64,000 nucleotides of DNA from the NCBI RefSeq assembly GCF_000429785.1, contig NZ_AUCN01000009.1, forward strand, positions 124,001 through 188,000, written 5' to 3'. The notes beneath the pieces were generated by a model. That model ran no database searches. It was not told the origin of the DNA and worked only from the letters and a program-made list of their open reading frames with translations. Made by a program: the position numbers and the translations under genes. Position 1 is the stretch's first letter. Each line of letters begins with the position of its first letter. Shown piece after piece: positions 26,280 through 35,042 of the stretch. The stretch is from Chitinibacter tainanensis DSM 15459 (lineage in GTDB: Bacteria > Pseudomonadota > Gammaproteobacteria > Burkholderiales > Chitinibacteraceae).

Positions 26280-26293
26280 CTTGGGCGTGCGGC

Positions 26294-26491
26294 TTAGGCC
26301 GTAGAACGACCCAAAAGCTGGCGCTTTTGCCGCTCGAATAAGCCGCGACGGATCATTTCTAGCTGCATCACCGAGCGCAGGCGGCGGGCGGTTTGATACA
26401 GATAGCTGGCGGTTTTCGCCGTTTCCATCACTTTGCGGGCTTCGTCTTCGATCGCAATCAGTTCCAGTGCATCGAGCGTTTTGGGATTCAT
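26294..26491 (-). CDS. Small helical hypothetical protein
   Basis: 65 aa, basic, predicted all helical (ELIAIEDEARKVMETAKTASYLYQTARRLRSVMQLEMIRRGLF). No signal peptide, cysteines or family motif recognised. GGAGCG stands at good spacing before ATG 26491, and the gene is flanked by a bidirectional terminator, which argues that it is real. Function unknown. Confidence 0.6.
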   Translation of the reverse strand: MNPKTLDALELIAIEDEARKVMETAKTASYLYQTARRLRSVMQLEMIRRGLFERQKRQLLGRSTA

Positions 26492-26986
26492 GTTGGCGCT
26501 CCGTTAGTTGACGACACGCTAAAGTATATGAAAACTATTCTCGAGTTTTTCCGTAAGCTGATAGATGGTTTGATCTGGCGCCAAGCCGCTATTTTTCTCG
26601 ATTTTTACCTTTCAGCGACGTTTTTGCTGTCGAATTGCTGACGCCGTTGATCGGCTGCCGGCTGGCCGACTGCATCGGCCTGTGTAGTCGGTGAGCGAAA
26701 ACTACCTAAAAACACTGGTCTGCAAGTTCGGCGATGCTGTGACCTCTGTGCGCTGGCGATGGCCGCCACGGGCAGACGGATGTTGGCCAGCTAAGACCAT
26801 TCACCGCGCGCCTCAATTGCTGTGATGCGCTTCACTTGACCGCCTGGCGGCCTCTTCCAACTATCGTTGCTACGTACTTGATTGCTTGGCTTTTTTGGTC
26901 CGGTAATCGGGGTACGGTGCGCAGCGGAAAGCCTGCAGAAAGACAGGCGCTCCGCGCTTTTATTTTAAAAAGAAATTGGAAGAGAC
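26492..26986. other. Non-coding gap before the chitin-binding protein gene
   Basis: 495 bp without a convincing gene. A 37-codon frame (26528-26641) lacks a ribosome site. Near the right end a nested hairpin, GCGGA-AA-GCCTG, 8-nt loop, CAGGC-GC-TCCGC (about 26923-26955), is followed by GCTTTTATTTT. This looks like a terminator placed 30 bp before the start of the next gene. It could be a transcription attenuator or the 3' end of a short RNA. The rest shows no repeat or clear promoter. Confidence 0.5.
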
Positions 26987-29023
26987 ATGCAAACAAACCA
27001 CACCGCACTGCGCCGCGCAGTGCTGGGCGCGCTCTTGGCTGCCCAATTTAGTACCCCTATTGCCGCCGCCGTACCAGGCTGGTCTAGCAGCAAAATTTCG
27101 ATGGGTGGCGTGATTAACGGGGGCTCGGAGCTACCGCTGTTGCAGCAGCGCCCGGTCGATGCGCTGTTTAGCTATGCCGGGCAGGGCGGGGATGGCGATC
27201 GCGAGAGCATTCTGACCACCGATGTGAAGGTGGAACGGCTGATGCACTATATCCGCGCGATGGAGAGCAATCTGGCCGGGCAGACCTTCATGCCGACGAT
27301 TGTGTTTTACACCGTGGATGGCAGCTCCAGCCACTACACCATCCAGCTCGATCTCAGTAATGACAGCAGCAAGCATTATTTGCGCAATCACTACATCAAT
27401 CTGATTAGCCTCTTGAAACAGCTGGAAGGCTACAAAGATGCCAAGCATCCGGTGCCGGCCACTTTGCTGCTCAACCCTGACTTTTTGGGTGAAATGCATA
27501 AATCCTGCCAGCCGGGCTATTGCCCAACGCCGTTTGATTACGCTGTACCGGTGGCCAGCGGCTTGACCGAGGCGTTTGATTATCTGGGCCTGAATAAAGC
27601 CGACATTCCGGCTGAATTTATGGCGGCCAACACCACCTTGCCCAATTACATACGCTCGCTCAATTGGCTGGTGCGCAAGTTTGGCCCGAATATCCCGTAT
27701 GGCTGGCATTACAACGTGTGGGCGGGTGATCAAACCGGCCACGGCTGGCTGCATCAGGCCAGCCAAAATTCGGCCTTGATCGCGCCACATGCCAAGGCGG
27801 TGAAAGATTTTCTCTACACCATGAAGGCCTACGGCAACCCCGAGGCGCAGCTTAATCCCGACTTTATCGCCTTTGATAAATGGGAGCGCGATGTCTTCTC
27901 GAAAATGGCGCTCAATGGCCTGCAGGGCGGTTATTTATACAATGCGCCCACCTATGGCGTTTACACCGAATACGTAAAGCAGGTGTCGCAATTGCTCGGC
28001 AATCAGCCAGTGATGCTGTGGCAAGTGCCAGGCGGGCATTTGCAAGTGAATGGCGATGTCGATACCCGCGGCGATCACGCTAGCTCCGATGCGACGTATT
28101 TCCTGGGCGACGCCAATGTGGATTCGGCGGCGAGCAATCTGCAGGCCTATTTCGGCAATCTGGCGATGCCGACCAATAGCTCTTATGTGCTCAATGGCGC
28201 CGTCACCGTAAAAGATTTTCTGAAATGCCCAAGCAGCGAAAGCGCGTGCTGGCAAACCGGGCATTTGGCGCAGCTTAAAGCGGCAAATGTGTTTTCGGTG
28301 ATCTGGGGCGGCGGCTCAACCACGTCGATTGTCGGCACCGATAATGTGGCCGACGATGGTGGCTGGTTGTGGAATCGACTCAAAGCGTTGGGGCTGAATA
28401 ATGGCACCGGTAGCAGTGCGCCTATTCCTACCTTGCCACCGAAAGCCACCAATGCGCCGGGCGCTAGCTGCAATGCTTGGGAAGCCACTGCGGTGTATCA
28501 GGCTGGAGCCTGCGTGACTAAAGGCGGCCAGACCTATACTGCCATGTGGTATAGCCAGGGTAATGATCCAGCCACCGAGTCTGGCCCGGATGGCAGCGGT
28601 AAAGTCTGGCGCATTGTCGCCAGCGCCGCCACGGCCACACCTAGCGCGCGGCCCACCGCGACCCCAAGTGTGACGCCAGCGCCGACCGCGGCTCCTACTG
28701 CGGTGCCGACGGCGACGCCAGCGCCCACCGCGGCCCCAACGGCGACGCCCACGGTGAAACCCAGCGCGACGCCAAGCCCGGCCCCCACCGCCACCCCCAC
28801 CGTGAAACCAACGGCCAGCCCAAGCCCTGCCCCGACGGCAACGCCGGGCAGTGGCGTCACCGTTTGCGCCCCCGCCTGGTCGGCCAGCACGCAATACAGC
28901 GTGGCCGGCACCGTGGTGTCGTTCGGCGGGCATAACTACCAATCCAAATGGTGGACGGTGAACGAAAACCCAAGCCAGACCGGCACCTGGGGGGTATGGC
29001 AGGATCTGGGCCTTTGTCGCTAA
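26987..29023 (+). CDS. Secreted protein with unassigned catalytic-size domain and two CBM5/12 chitin-binding modules
   Basis: 678 aa. Signal peptide to about residue 27 (PIAAA). Residues about 35-480 form a large domain whose spaced strand-like motifs (PTIVFYTVDG, PATLLLNPDFLG, PYGWHYNVWAG, DFIAFDKWERD, PVMLWQVPGGH, VFSVIWGGG) suggest a TIM barrel. It has no GH18 DxxDxDxE motif and I cannot place it in a family. Then come CBM5/12 module 1 (CNAWEATAVYQAG...YTAMWYSQGNDP), a Pro/Thr/Ala-rich linker of about 85 residues, and CBM5/12 module 2 (APAWSASTQYSVAG...YQSKWWTVNENP). The modules bind crystalline chitin, so a secreted polysaccharide hydrolase is likely. GGAAGAG precedes ATG 26987. Confidence 0.8.
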   Translation: MQTNHTALRRAVLGALLAAQFSTPIAAAVPGWSSSKISMGGVINGGSELPLLQQRPVDALFSYAGQGGDGDRESILTTDVKVERLMHYIRAMESNLAGQTFMPTIVFYTVDGSSSHYTIQLDLSNDSSKHYLRNHYINLISLLKQLEGYKDAKHPVPATLLLNPDFLGEMHKSCQPGYCPTPFDYAVPVASGLTEAFDYLGLNKADIPAEFMAANTTLPNYIRSLNWLVRKFGPNIPYGWHYNVWAGDQTGHGWLHQASQNSALIAPHAKAVKDFLYTMKAYGNPEAQLNPDFIAFDKWERDVFSKMALNGLQGGYLYNAPTYGVYTEYVKQVSQLLGNQPVMLWQVPGGHLQVNGDVDTRGDHASSDATYFLGDANVDSAASNLQAYFGNLAMPTNSSYVLNGAVTVKDFLKCPSSESACWQTGHLAQLKAANVFSVIWGGGSTTSIVGTDNVADDGGWLWNRLKALGLNNGTGSSAPIPTLPPKATNAPGASCNAWEATAVYQAGACVTKGGQTYTAMWYSQGNDPATESGPDGSGKVWRIVASAATATPSARPTATPSVTPAPTAAPTAVPTATPAPTAAPTATPTVKPSATPSPAPTATPTVKPTASPSPAPTATPGSGVTVCAPAWSASTQYSVAGTVVSFGGHNYQSKWWTVNENPSQTGTWGVWQDLGLCR

Positions 29024-29047
29024 ATCTGACGCTGTGCAGCTGTATAA

Positions 29048-29076
29048 CCAAACCGCCCCTCGGGGCGGTTTTTTCT
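29048..29076 (+). terminator. Intrinsic terminator
   Basis: AACCGCCCC, TC, GGGGCGGTTTTTT directly after the chitin-binding protein gene. Confidence 0.92.
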
Positions 29077-29152
29077 TGCCCGCACGGATCAAGCTGGGCG
29101 GTAGCCAGGCAGGCTGCTAAGGTAAAGGCTAATGCGCAAACGGGGGAAGGCG

Positions 29153-29668
29153 ATGTTTGATGGCAATCTGCCGCAATTGATGGTGGCCTACAATCAGTGG
29201 CAAAACCGGCAGGTGTATCACGCCGCGGCACAGCTGAGCGAAGAGCAGCGTCAGGCCGATCGCGGGGCGTTTTTCCGCTCGGTGCATGGCACGCTCGATC
29301 ATCTGCTGTGGGGCGATTTAATCTGGCTGGGGCGCTTTACCGAGCAGACGCTGGTGACGCAGCCCTGTGGTGAGCTGCTCCATCCCGATTTTGCAAGCCT
29401 CAGCGCCGCGCGCGAGGCGCTGGATCAACAGCTGATCAGCTGGGCCGCCAACCTGAGCGCCGAGTGGCTGGCCGAGCCGGTCACGTGGACGAGCCGGCTC
29501 TATCAATTTACCCAGACCGTACCACGCTGGGTGTTGGTACAGCATATGTTCAACCACCAGACCCATCATCGCGGGCAAGTGGGCACTTTACTGCAGCAGC
29601 TAGGGGTGGAGGTGGGGATTACCGATTTGCCGCTACTGGATATCTTGCAGCAAGGTCCGTCGCAGTAG
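29153..29668 (+). CDS. DinB-family putative metal-dependent enzyme
   Basis: 171 aa four-helix DinB fold. The metal-binding histidines are in SVHGTLDHLLWGD (helix 2) and in FNHQTHHRGQVGTLL (C-terminal), the standard DinB triad. The family includes bacillithiol- or mycothiol-dependent transferases and maleylpyruvate isomerases; the substrate here is unknown. GGGGGAAGG stands just before ATG 29153, so the longer start at 29132 is rejected. It stands alone. Confidence 0.83.
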   Translation: MFDGNLPQLMVAYNQWQNRQVYHAAAQLSEEQRQADRGAFFRSVHGTLDHLLWGDLIWLGRFTEQTLVTQPCGELLHPDFASLSAAREALDQQLISWAANLSAEWLAEPVTWTSRLYQFTQTVPRWVLVQHMFNHQTHHRGQVGTLLQQLGVEVGITDLPLLDILQQGPSQ

Positions 29669-29753
29669 CACGTGATTCATAGGGTATAGCCCGCAAGCGA
29701 TTGTTGGCTGAGCTTTTAGGGTTAATACCCTTCTGGGTATGTGGTGGGTAGGT

Positions 29754-29954
29754 TTAGCGCAGCTTATTCCAGTTGGCGATGGCTTCTTTCTTGCTGCTGC
29801 CTTGTTGGCTGATGGCGTTGCAATTGCCGTTTTTGCCAAATTTGCTGCACTGTACCCAGTAGCGATTCGAGCCCGCTTTCTGCGGCTCGGCCGGGGCACC
29901 GCATTTGGGGCAGGCTTGAGCGGAAGTGGCTGGGGTGGTGGGGCTTATGCTCAT
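29754..29954 (-). CDS. Small zinc-ribbon protein, Lar-like
   Basis: 66 aa. A zinc ribbon is formed by CPKCGAPAEP and, after about 20 residues, VQCSKFGKNGNC. The C-terminus SKKEAIANWNKLR is the tail typical of Lar-type restriction-alleviation proteins and related small ribbons found in phages and plasmids. No phage genes are nearby. The spacing of the second cysteine pair is unusual. ATG 29954 is used; a GTG at 29966 is also in frame. Confidence 0.6.
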   Translation of the reverse strand: MSISPTTPATSAQACPKCGAPAEPQKAGSNRYWVQCSKFGKNGNCNAISQQGSSKKEAIANWNKLR

Positions 29955-30110
29955 GGACTGACTCACTGTCGAAGGTCGGCAAGGATAACGCGCCGGCCAG
30001 GAAAATGCATCTGTGCGCCAGCGGCTTTAGCATAGACGCCCCGCGCGCCAGAGGGGCGGCGGGGCGATCAGAGGTGCTGCGGGATGAGCCGAGTGGGCTA
30101 CGTGGCCGGC

Positions 30111-31478
30111 TTAATGCACGGCTTGCAGCATTTCTTCGACGACTTTTTTCGCGTCGCCAAACACCATCATGGTTTTATCCATGTAAAACAGCTCATTATC
30201 CAGCCCGGCATAGCCGGCATTCATCGAGCGTTTGACCACCATCACGGTGCGCGCTTTGTAGGCATCCAGAATCGGCATGCCGTAAATCGCGCTGCTGGGG
30301 TCGTTTTTCGCCGCGGGGTTCACCACATCATTGGCGCCGATCACCAGCACCACATCCGCGCTGGAAAACTCGCTATTAATCTCTTCCATTTCCACGACTT
30401 TTTCATACGGCACTTCCGCCTCGGCCAGCAGCACATTCATATGTCCGGGCATGCGGCCCGCCACCGGGTGAATCGCGTAGCGCACATCCACGCCGCGCTC
30501 GGTGAGCAGATCGGTCAGCTCTTGCAGCGCATGCTGCGCGCGCGATACCGCCAGACCATAGCCAGGGATGATGATGACTTTTTCGGCGTTTTCCATCAAA
30601 AAGGCCGCGTCATCGGCCGAGCCCGAGCGATAATTTTTCGCCCCGCCCGCTGCGCCATTGCCGGCGCTCACTTCGGCGCCGAAACCGCCGAGCAGCACCG
30701 AAATGATGGAACGGTTCATGGCTTTACACATGATGTAGGACAGAATCGCCCCCGAGGCGCCCACGCAGGCGCCGGCGATAATCAGCACCGGATTATCCAG
30801 CGTAAAGCCAATCCCGGCGGCCGCCCAGCCCGAATACGAATTCAGCATGGACACCACCACTGGCATATCCGCACCACCGATGGGCACAATCAGCAGCACC
30901 CCCAGCGCCAGGGCCACGGCCAGCATCATTAAAAACGCCGCCGCGCTGCCGGTGGCGTAATACACCAGCCCCAAGCCCAGCATGGTGAGCGCCAAGACCA
31001 GATTTAGCAGATGTTGGCCTTTGAAATTGAGCGCTTTGGCGCCAAAACGGCCAGAGAGCTTGCCATACGCCACCACCGAGGCGGTGAAGGTAATCGCGCC
31101 GATAAAGGCGCCGATAAACAGCTCGATTTGCTGCGCGCCAGTGTGGCTGACACCAGTGTGGAACACCGCCGCCACCGCAATCAGCACCGCCGAGAGCCCC
31201 ACCAGCGAGTGCATGGCGGCGACAAGCTCTGGCATGGCCGTCATGGCCACGGTGCGCGCTTTGTAGGCGCCCACCAGGCCACCGGCGGCCATCGCGGCCA
31301 AAATCAGCCAGATGACCGGCTCATTGGCGACAAAAAAGGTGGTCAGAATGGCGATGGTCATCCCAACCATGCCATACAGATTGCCGCGCAGCGCGGTTTT
31401 GGGCGAAGAGAGGCCGCGCAGCGACAGAATAAACAGCACCGCCGCGACGAGGTATAACAGCGCAGTCAGATTAGCCAT
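30111..31478 (-). CDS. pntB: NAD(P) transhydrogenase subunit beta
   Basis: 455 aa. Eight or nine membrane helices in the first 270 residues form part of the proton channel. The C-terminal domain III binds NADP(H): VIIIPGYGLAVSRAQHA, VRYAIHPVAGRMPGHMNVLLAEA, VLVIGANDVVNPAA and MPILDAYKARTVMVVKRSM. With the two alpha parts upstream it makes the inner-membrane enzyme that uses the proton gradient to reduce NADP+ with NADH. GGGGAG precedes the start and only 2 nt separate it from the previous gene. Confidence 0.96.
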   Translation of the reverse strand: MANLTALLYLVAAVLFILSLRGLSSPKTALRGNLYGMVGMTIAILTTFFVANEPVIWLILAAMAAGGLVGAYKARTVAMTAMPELVAAMHSLVGLSAVLIAVAAVFHTGVSHTGAQQIELFIGAFIGAITFTASVVAYGKLSGRFGAKALNFKGQHLLNLVLALTMLGLGLVYYATGSAAAFLMMLAVALALGVLLIVPIGGADMPVVVSMLNSYSGWAAAGIGFTLDNPVLIIAGACVGASGAILSYIMCKAMNRSIISVLLGGFGAEVSAGNGAAGGAKNYRSGSADDAAFLMENAEKVIIIPGYGLAVSRAQHALQELTDLLTERGVDVRYAIHPVAGRMPGHMNVLLAEAEVPYEKVVEMEEINSEFSSADVVLVIGANDVVNPAAKNDPSSAIYGMPILDAYKARTVMVVKRSMNAGYAGLDNELFYMDKTMMVFGDAKKVVEEMLQAVH

Positions 31479-31480
31479 GC

Positions 31481-31837
31481 TCAGCGCTCCCCTTTTTTGC
31501 TTTTAAACATATCCAGCATGCGCTGGGTAACCAAAAAGCCGCCAAAGATATTGATGCTGGCGAGGAAAATCGCGATCGCGCCCAGCACGCTGGTGAGGGT
31601 GATCTGCTGGGCGTGGATATCCACCACCTGCAGCATGGCGCCCACCACGATAATGCCGGAAATCGCATTGGTTACCGCCATCAGTGGCGTATGCAGGGCG
31701 GGGGTGACATTCCATACCACGTGATAACCGACAAAAATCGCCAGCACGAAAATCGTGAGACTGGCGATGATGGGGTCGGGCCCGCTGGTGGCGGGGAGAT
31801 GAGCTGCAGCAGATGCTGCCAGGGCTAGGCTTGACAT
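31481..31837 (-). CDS. pntAB: NAD(P) transhydrogenase subunit alpha, membrane part (alpha-2)
   Basis: 118 aa. Three or four membrane helices with the conserved [30 protein letters not shown] stretch. In many bacteria the PntA polypeptide is split into a soluble NAD domain and this small membrane piece, and the present locus follows that three-gene plan. The start at 31837 overlaps the end of the upstream alpha-1 gene by 13 bp, which points to translational coupling. Confidence 0.94.
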   Translation of the reverse strand: MSSLALAASAAAHLPATSGPDPIIASLTIFVLAIFVGYHVVWNVTPALHTPLMAVTNAISGIIVVGAMLQVVDIHAQQITLTSVLGAIAIFLASINIFGGFLVTQRMLDMFKSKKGER

Positions 31838-33036
31838 GCGGACTCCTCAACTTCCTTGTTGTTATTCTGGGTATGGCTCTGCAGGGCAGGCGCAGCTTGA
31901 GCTGCAGCGAAATACACACTCTGGGCATGGGTGACCAGCGTGGCTTTCACGATGTCGTCATCCAGCTGAGGTGCATAGTGGCCGTCGGCATTCAGCAGCA
32001 GGCCAAGGAAAGTCAATACATTGCGGGCAAACATTGCCGAGGCATCGGCCGGCATCAGCGCAGGCAGATTGGCTTGGCCGACGATGATGACGCCGTTGTC
32101 CGTGCGCACCACGTCTTGCGGGTGTGACAGCGGGCAATTGCCGCCGCCATTGGCGCCCAGACCCGCTGCCAGATCCACAATCACGCTGCCGTGGCGCATG
32201 GCGGCTACGGTGTCGGCGCTGATCAGCTCAGGAGCGGGTTTACCCGGAATCAGGGCGGTGGTGATGATGATGTCGGCCAGCGCCGCTTGCTGGGCAATCA
32301 GCGCCTGCTGGCGGGCCTGATAATCGGCCGACATTTCTTTGGCATAACCGCCGGTATGGGCAAAGGCGGCTTGTTCTTCAGCGGTAAGGGCCACTTCGAT
32401 AAATTTAGCACCCAGCGATTCCACCTGCTCGCGGGTGGCGGGGCGCACGTCAAAGACTTCCACAATCGCGCCCAAGCGTTTGGCGGTGGCAATGGCCTGC
32501 AAACCGGCCACGCCAGCGCCCAGAATCAGCACCCGCGCCGGTTTCACCGAGCCGGCGGCGGTCATAAACATCGGCATAAAGCGCGGGAAATACTGCGCCG
32601 CCAGCAACACCGCGCGGTAGCCGGCAATATTGGCCTGGCTGGACAGTACATCCATGCTTTGGCCGCGGGTAATGCGCGGAATCAGCTCGAGCGCATAGGT
32701 GTCAATTTGTCGGGCCGCCAGTTGGGGGAGATGCTGAAAGCGATGGATGTGCAGCTGCGCAATCAAGACCGAGCCGGGGGCGTATTGATCAATCTCGTGG
32801 GTATCGGGCGCAGCTATTTTTAGAATAATGCCTTTGGCGGCATACAGGGTGGTGGTATCTGCGGCAATGCTGGCGCCGGCCAGCGAATAGGCTTCATCGG
32901 TCCAGCCGGCCGCCAGGCCCGCCTGACTTTGCACCAGCACCTGATGGCCCTGTTGCACCAGTTTTTTCACCGTATCGGGTGACGCCGCGACGCGGGTTTC
33001 GTCGCGCTGGATTTCTTTGGGAATCAAAAACAGCAT
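31825..33036 (-). CDS. pntA: NAD(P) transhydrogenase subunit alpha, NAD-binding part (alpha-1)
   Basis: 403 aa soluble domain I, related to alanine dehydrogenase. [22 protein letters not shown] opens the protein; the NAD site is [32 protein letters not shown]; and [12 protein letters not shown] plus [16 protein letters not shown] follow. Start 33036 has AAGGA 8 nt upstream; the frame extends to 33099 without family similarity. It is the first gene of pntA-pntAB-pntB. The 270 bp upstream, towards the divergent DUF2325 gene, holds the Fur boxes of that gene. Confidence 0.95.
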   Translation of the reverse strand: MLFLIPKEIQRDETRVAASPDTVKKLVQQGHQVLVQSQAGLAAGWTDEAYSLAGASIAADTTTLYAAKGIILKIAAPDTHEIDQYAPGSVLIAQLHIHRFQHLPQLAARQIDTYALELIPRITRGQSMDVLSSQANIAGYRAVLLAAQYFPRFMPMFMTAAGSVKPARVLILGAGVAGLQAIATAKRLGAIVEVFDVRPATREQVESLGAKFIEVALTAEEQAAFAHTGGYAKEMSADYQARQQALIAQQAALADIIITTALIPGKPAPELISADTVAAMRHGSVIVDLAAGLGANGGGNCPLSHPQDVVRTDNGVIIVGQANLPALMPADASAMFARNVLTFLGLLLNADGHYAPQLDDDIVKATLVTHAQSVYFAAAQAAPALQSHTQNNNKEVEESACQA

Positions 33037-33243
33037 CGGTGGAGTCCTTATGTGTGGCCGCCAGCGGACACCGGGGCCGCGCGCGGGGCGCCTTACCACT
33101 GCCTGCGCAGCGAGGTGAGGATATTAAGCCGCAACTGTGGGCCCGCCCGTTTGACCCAGCGCAACCCCCGCCCGCCGCAGCCGCGGTGAATTTGCGCTAG
33201 CGCAAACTTTGCGCCGTTCATAGAAAATACACACCAATGCTAT

Positions 33244-33279
33244 TGAGAATAATTATCGTTTATATGATAATCATTCTCA
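33244..33279 (+). promoter_or_regulatory. Two Fur boxes upstream of the DUF2325 gene
   Basis: Two 7-1-7 Fur sites: TGAGAAT-A-ATTATCG (33244-33258) and TGATAAT-C-ATTCTCA (33265-33279), with 12 and 13 of 14 half-site bases matching TGATAAT-n-ATTATCA. They start 21 bp apart, two helical turns, as expected for tandem Fur dimers. They end 29 bp before the DUF2325 start codon. Confidence 0.82.
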
Positions 33280-33308
33280 TCTGAATTGAAACTGACAAGG
33301 AAGCCGCA

Positions 33309-33635
33309 ATGAACGCCTATCTGGTTGGTGCCGACGTCCTCGGCAATATCCCGCAAGTCCTGGCCGAGCACGGGATTAAAGTGCATAAACATGTGAGCGG
33401 CCGCAATGTGGCCCATCAGCGTAAACCGGCCAGCCTCAATGGCGCTGATTTGCTGATTCTGTTTACCGATTTTCTCAGCCACAACGTGATGAAAGCCTAC
33501 CGCGAGCTGGCCAATGAAGAGAATGTGCGTTTCCTCGCCTGCCGCCGCTCGGTCTGTGCCTTGAGCCAGAGTCTGGAAAAACTCAATGAGGTAAAAGACT
33601 GCACGCAGTGCCCGAAGCGCAAGAAGTGCAAGTAG
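33309..33635 (+). CDS. DUF2325 protein, iron-regulated
   Basis: 108 aa. The first 75 residues look like a Rossmann-like half (NAYLVGADVLGNIPQVLAEHGI, ADLLILFTDFLSHNVMKAYRELA). The C-terminus has four cysteines, CRRSVC and then CTQCPKRKKC, that could hold a metal or an Fe-S cluster. The DUF2325 family has no assigned reaction. The two Fur boxes place it in the iron-starvation response. AAGGA precedes ATG 33309. It is a single gene ending at a terminator. Confidence 0.85.
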   Translation: MNAYLVGADVLGNIPQVLAEHGIKVHKHVSGRNVAHQRKPASLNGADLLILFTDFLSHNVMKAYRELANEENVRFLACRRSVCALSQSLEKLNEVKDCTQCPKRKKCK

Positions 33636-33652
33636 CTTAAAGGTCACGCCAT

Positions 33653-33682
33653 AAAAAAACCGGGCCTTAGCCCGGTTTTTGC
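33653..33682. terminator. Bidirectional terminator
   Basis: AAAAAAACCGGGC, CTTA loop, GCCCGGTTTTT. It lies between the DUF2325 gene and the converging chitinase gene. Confidence 0.9.
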
Positions 33683-33699
33683 ATTGAATATTGCGAGGA

Positions 33700-34944
33700 T
33701 TAGCGCAGGAAATTATTGGTGGCCTGCAGGAGTTCACCATTCATATCGTGTGCGTATTCCCAAATCATTACGCCACCCAGTTCATGCTTTTTGGCGTAAT
33801 CGGCCTTGTATTTCAGGCCTTCCTGATCTTCATAAGAAATGAAAACGTCACCGTTATAAAGCCAAGGGGCTTTGGCGGTTTCGTCCCAATAGCGTTTGTA
33901 TGCTGGGTTGGTCAGGAATTTAGTCTGGATGTCGGTGTAAGTAACACCGTCTTCATACGCGGCACCAGTAAATTTCTGGAATAGACCTGAGTTGCTGTTA
34001 CTTACCCCTTTCCAGCCTCGGCCATAGTAAGCTAGGCCCAAAAGCAATTTTTGCGGTTTTACGCCAGCATTCAGATAAACCTGCATCCCTTGATCAGAAC
34101 CCCAGCCACCCCAGGCAGGATCGCTCGGGTTGCGATAAAGATTGCTATTGTGGCCAGTGGTTTTGCTCCAAGTACCGTAATAGTCATAGGCCATGACTTT
34201 CAGGTAATCGACTGCATTTTCAATGCGGCGAATGTTGTTCTTTTGCACAAACCATGGGCTGGCAGGAACCGCGACTGAAACCTGATATTTTTTGCCGGTT
34301 TTGGTGGCCAATTTATCCAAGGCTGCTCGGATATCTTCGAGTAAAGCGGGATAGTTTTCTCGATCATCGGCTGATGTTTTGATTGGCACGCCCCAATCTG
34401 GACCGACTGGATATTCCCAATCAATATCAACCCCTGTCAGTTGATTCGCTTCGACCATTTTTAGGACACTAGCAATGAATTTAGCGCGTGATTCTGGGGT
34501 TTTAGAGAGATCGGAGAAGCCTTCTGCTCCCCAGCCGCCAATCGAGAGATTGGTTTTCAAGTGTGGGCATTTTTGCTGTACTTTCGCCACTTCTTGCCAC
34601 AAATTCGTGAAAGGTGGGACTGTGCCTGACTTGTCAGAATTGGGCTGCACTTCCAGCTCTTTGATGTAGGCCTCACCGTCGCGGATTTGGGCGAAGCTGA
34701 TATTCAGCGTAGTCAGCAATTCGCAACGGATTTGGTCTGCTCGCCAATATACGCCCGCATCCATATCTTTGACCGTAGAACCCAATGGCCAAGTTCGAAT
34801 GTAACTCACGACTTGTTTGCCATGATCTTGAACCACCGCGTTGGTTTTTTGCAGTTCCGGATAAGTATTTTCTGCTTTTGGTTCCGGTGTGGCGCAGCCG
34901 GCTAATACCAAGCTACCTGCAATGACACTGATTAGTGTGCGCAT
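33700..34944 (-). CDS. GH18 chitinase, lipoprotein
   Basis: 414 aa. Type-II signal with lipobox LAGC (Cys16), so it is anchored to a membrane, probably the outer one. The catalytic TIM barrel of glycoside hydrolase family 18 shows the SIGGW strand and the GVDIDWEYP motif, with the catalytic Glu as last acidic residue. KVMAYDYYG and GVMIWEYAHD are the family strands 6 and 8. It would cut beta-1,4-linked GlcNAc chains at the cell surface. GAGGAGAAA before ATG 34944 fixes the start; the longer frame would overlap the neighbouring gene. No carbohydrate-binding module. Confidence 0.94.
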   Translation of the reverse strand: MRTLISVIAGSLVLAGCATPEPKAENTYPELQKTNAVVQDHGKQVVSYIRTWPLGSTVKDMDAGVYWRADQIRCELLTTLNISFAQIRDGEAYIKELEVQPNSDKSGTVPPFTNLWQEVAKVQQKCPHLKTNLSIGGWGAEGFSDLSKTPESRAKFIASVLKMVEANQLTGVDIDWEYPVGPDWGVPIKTSADDRENYPALLEDIRAALDKLATKTGKKYQVSVAVPASPWFVQKNNIRRIENAVDYLKVMAYDYYGTWSKTTGHNSNLYRNPSDPAWGGWGSDQGMQVYLNAGVKPQKLLLGLAYYGRGWKGVSNSNSGLFQKFTGAAYEDGVTYTDIQTKFLTNPAYKRYWDETAKAPWLYNGDVFISYEDQEGLKYKADYAKKHELGGVMIWEYAHDMNGELLQATNNFLR

Positions 34945-35042
34945 TACGACTTTCTCCTCTGTGAAAGAAAGTTCAGTGTATGGATTTATGCCGGCTTTGA
35001 GTATCTGCTTGTTTTTAATGTTGTAATTTTTGCTCCTAAGCT

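Noticed and set aside
26528-26641. 37-codon frame in the gap before the chitin-binding protein
   Set aside because: No ribosome site, no neighbour overlap and no recognisable feature other than a hydrophobic end.
28316-29092. Minus frames opposite the chitin-binding protein linker
   Set aside because: Gly/Arg- or Val/Gly-repeat translations arise from the Pro/Thr-rich linker DNA and are not independent genes.
31503-31928. Alternative minus frame overlapping pntAB
   Set aside because: Out of frame with the clear transhydrogenase proteins and made of Arg/His/Pro-rich sequence.
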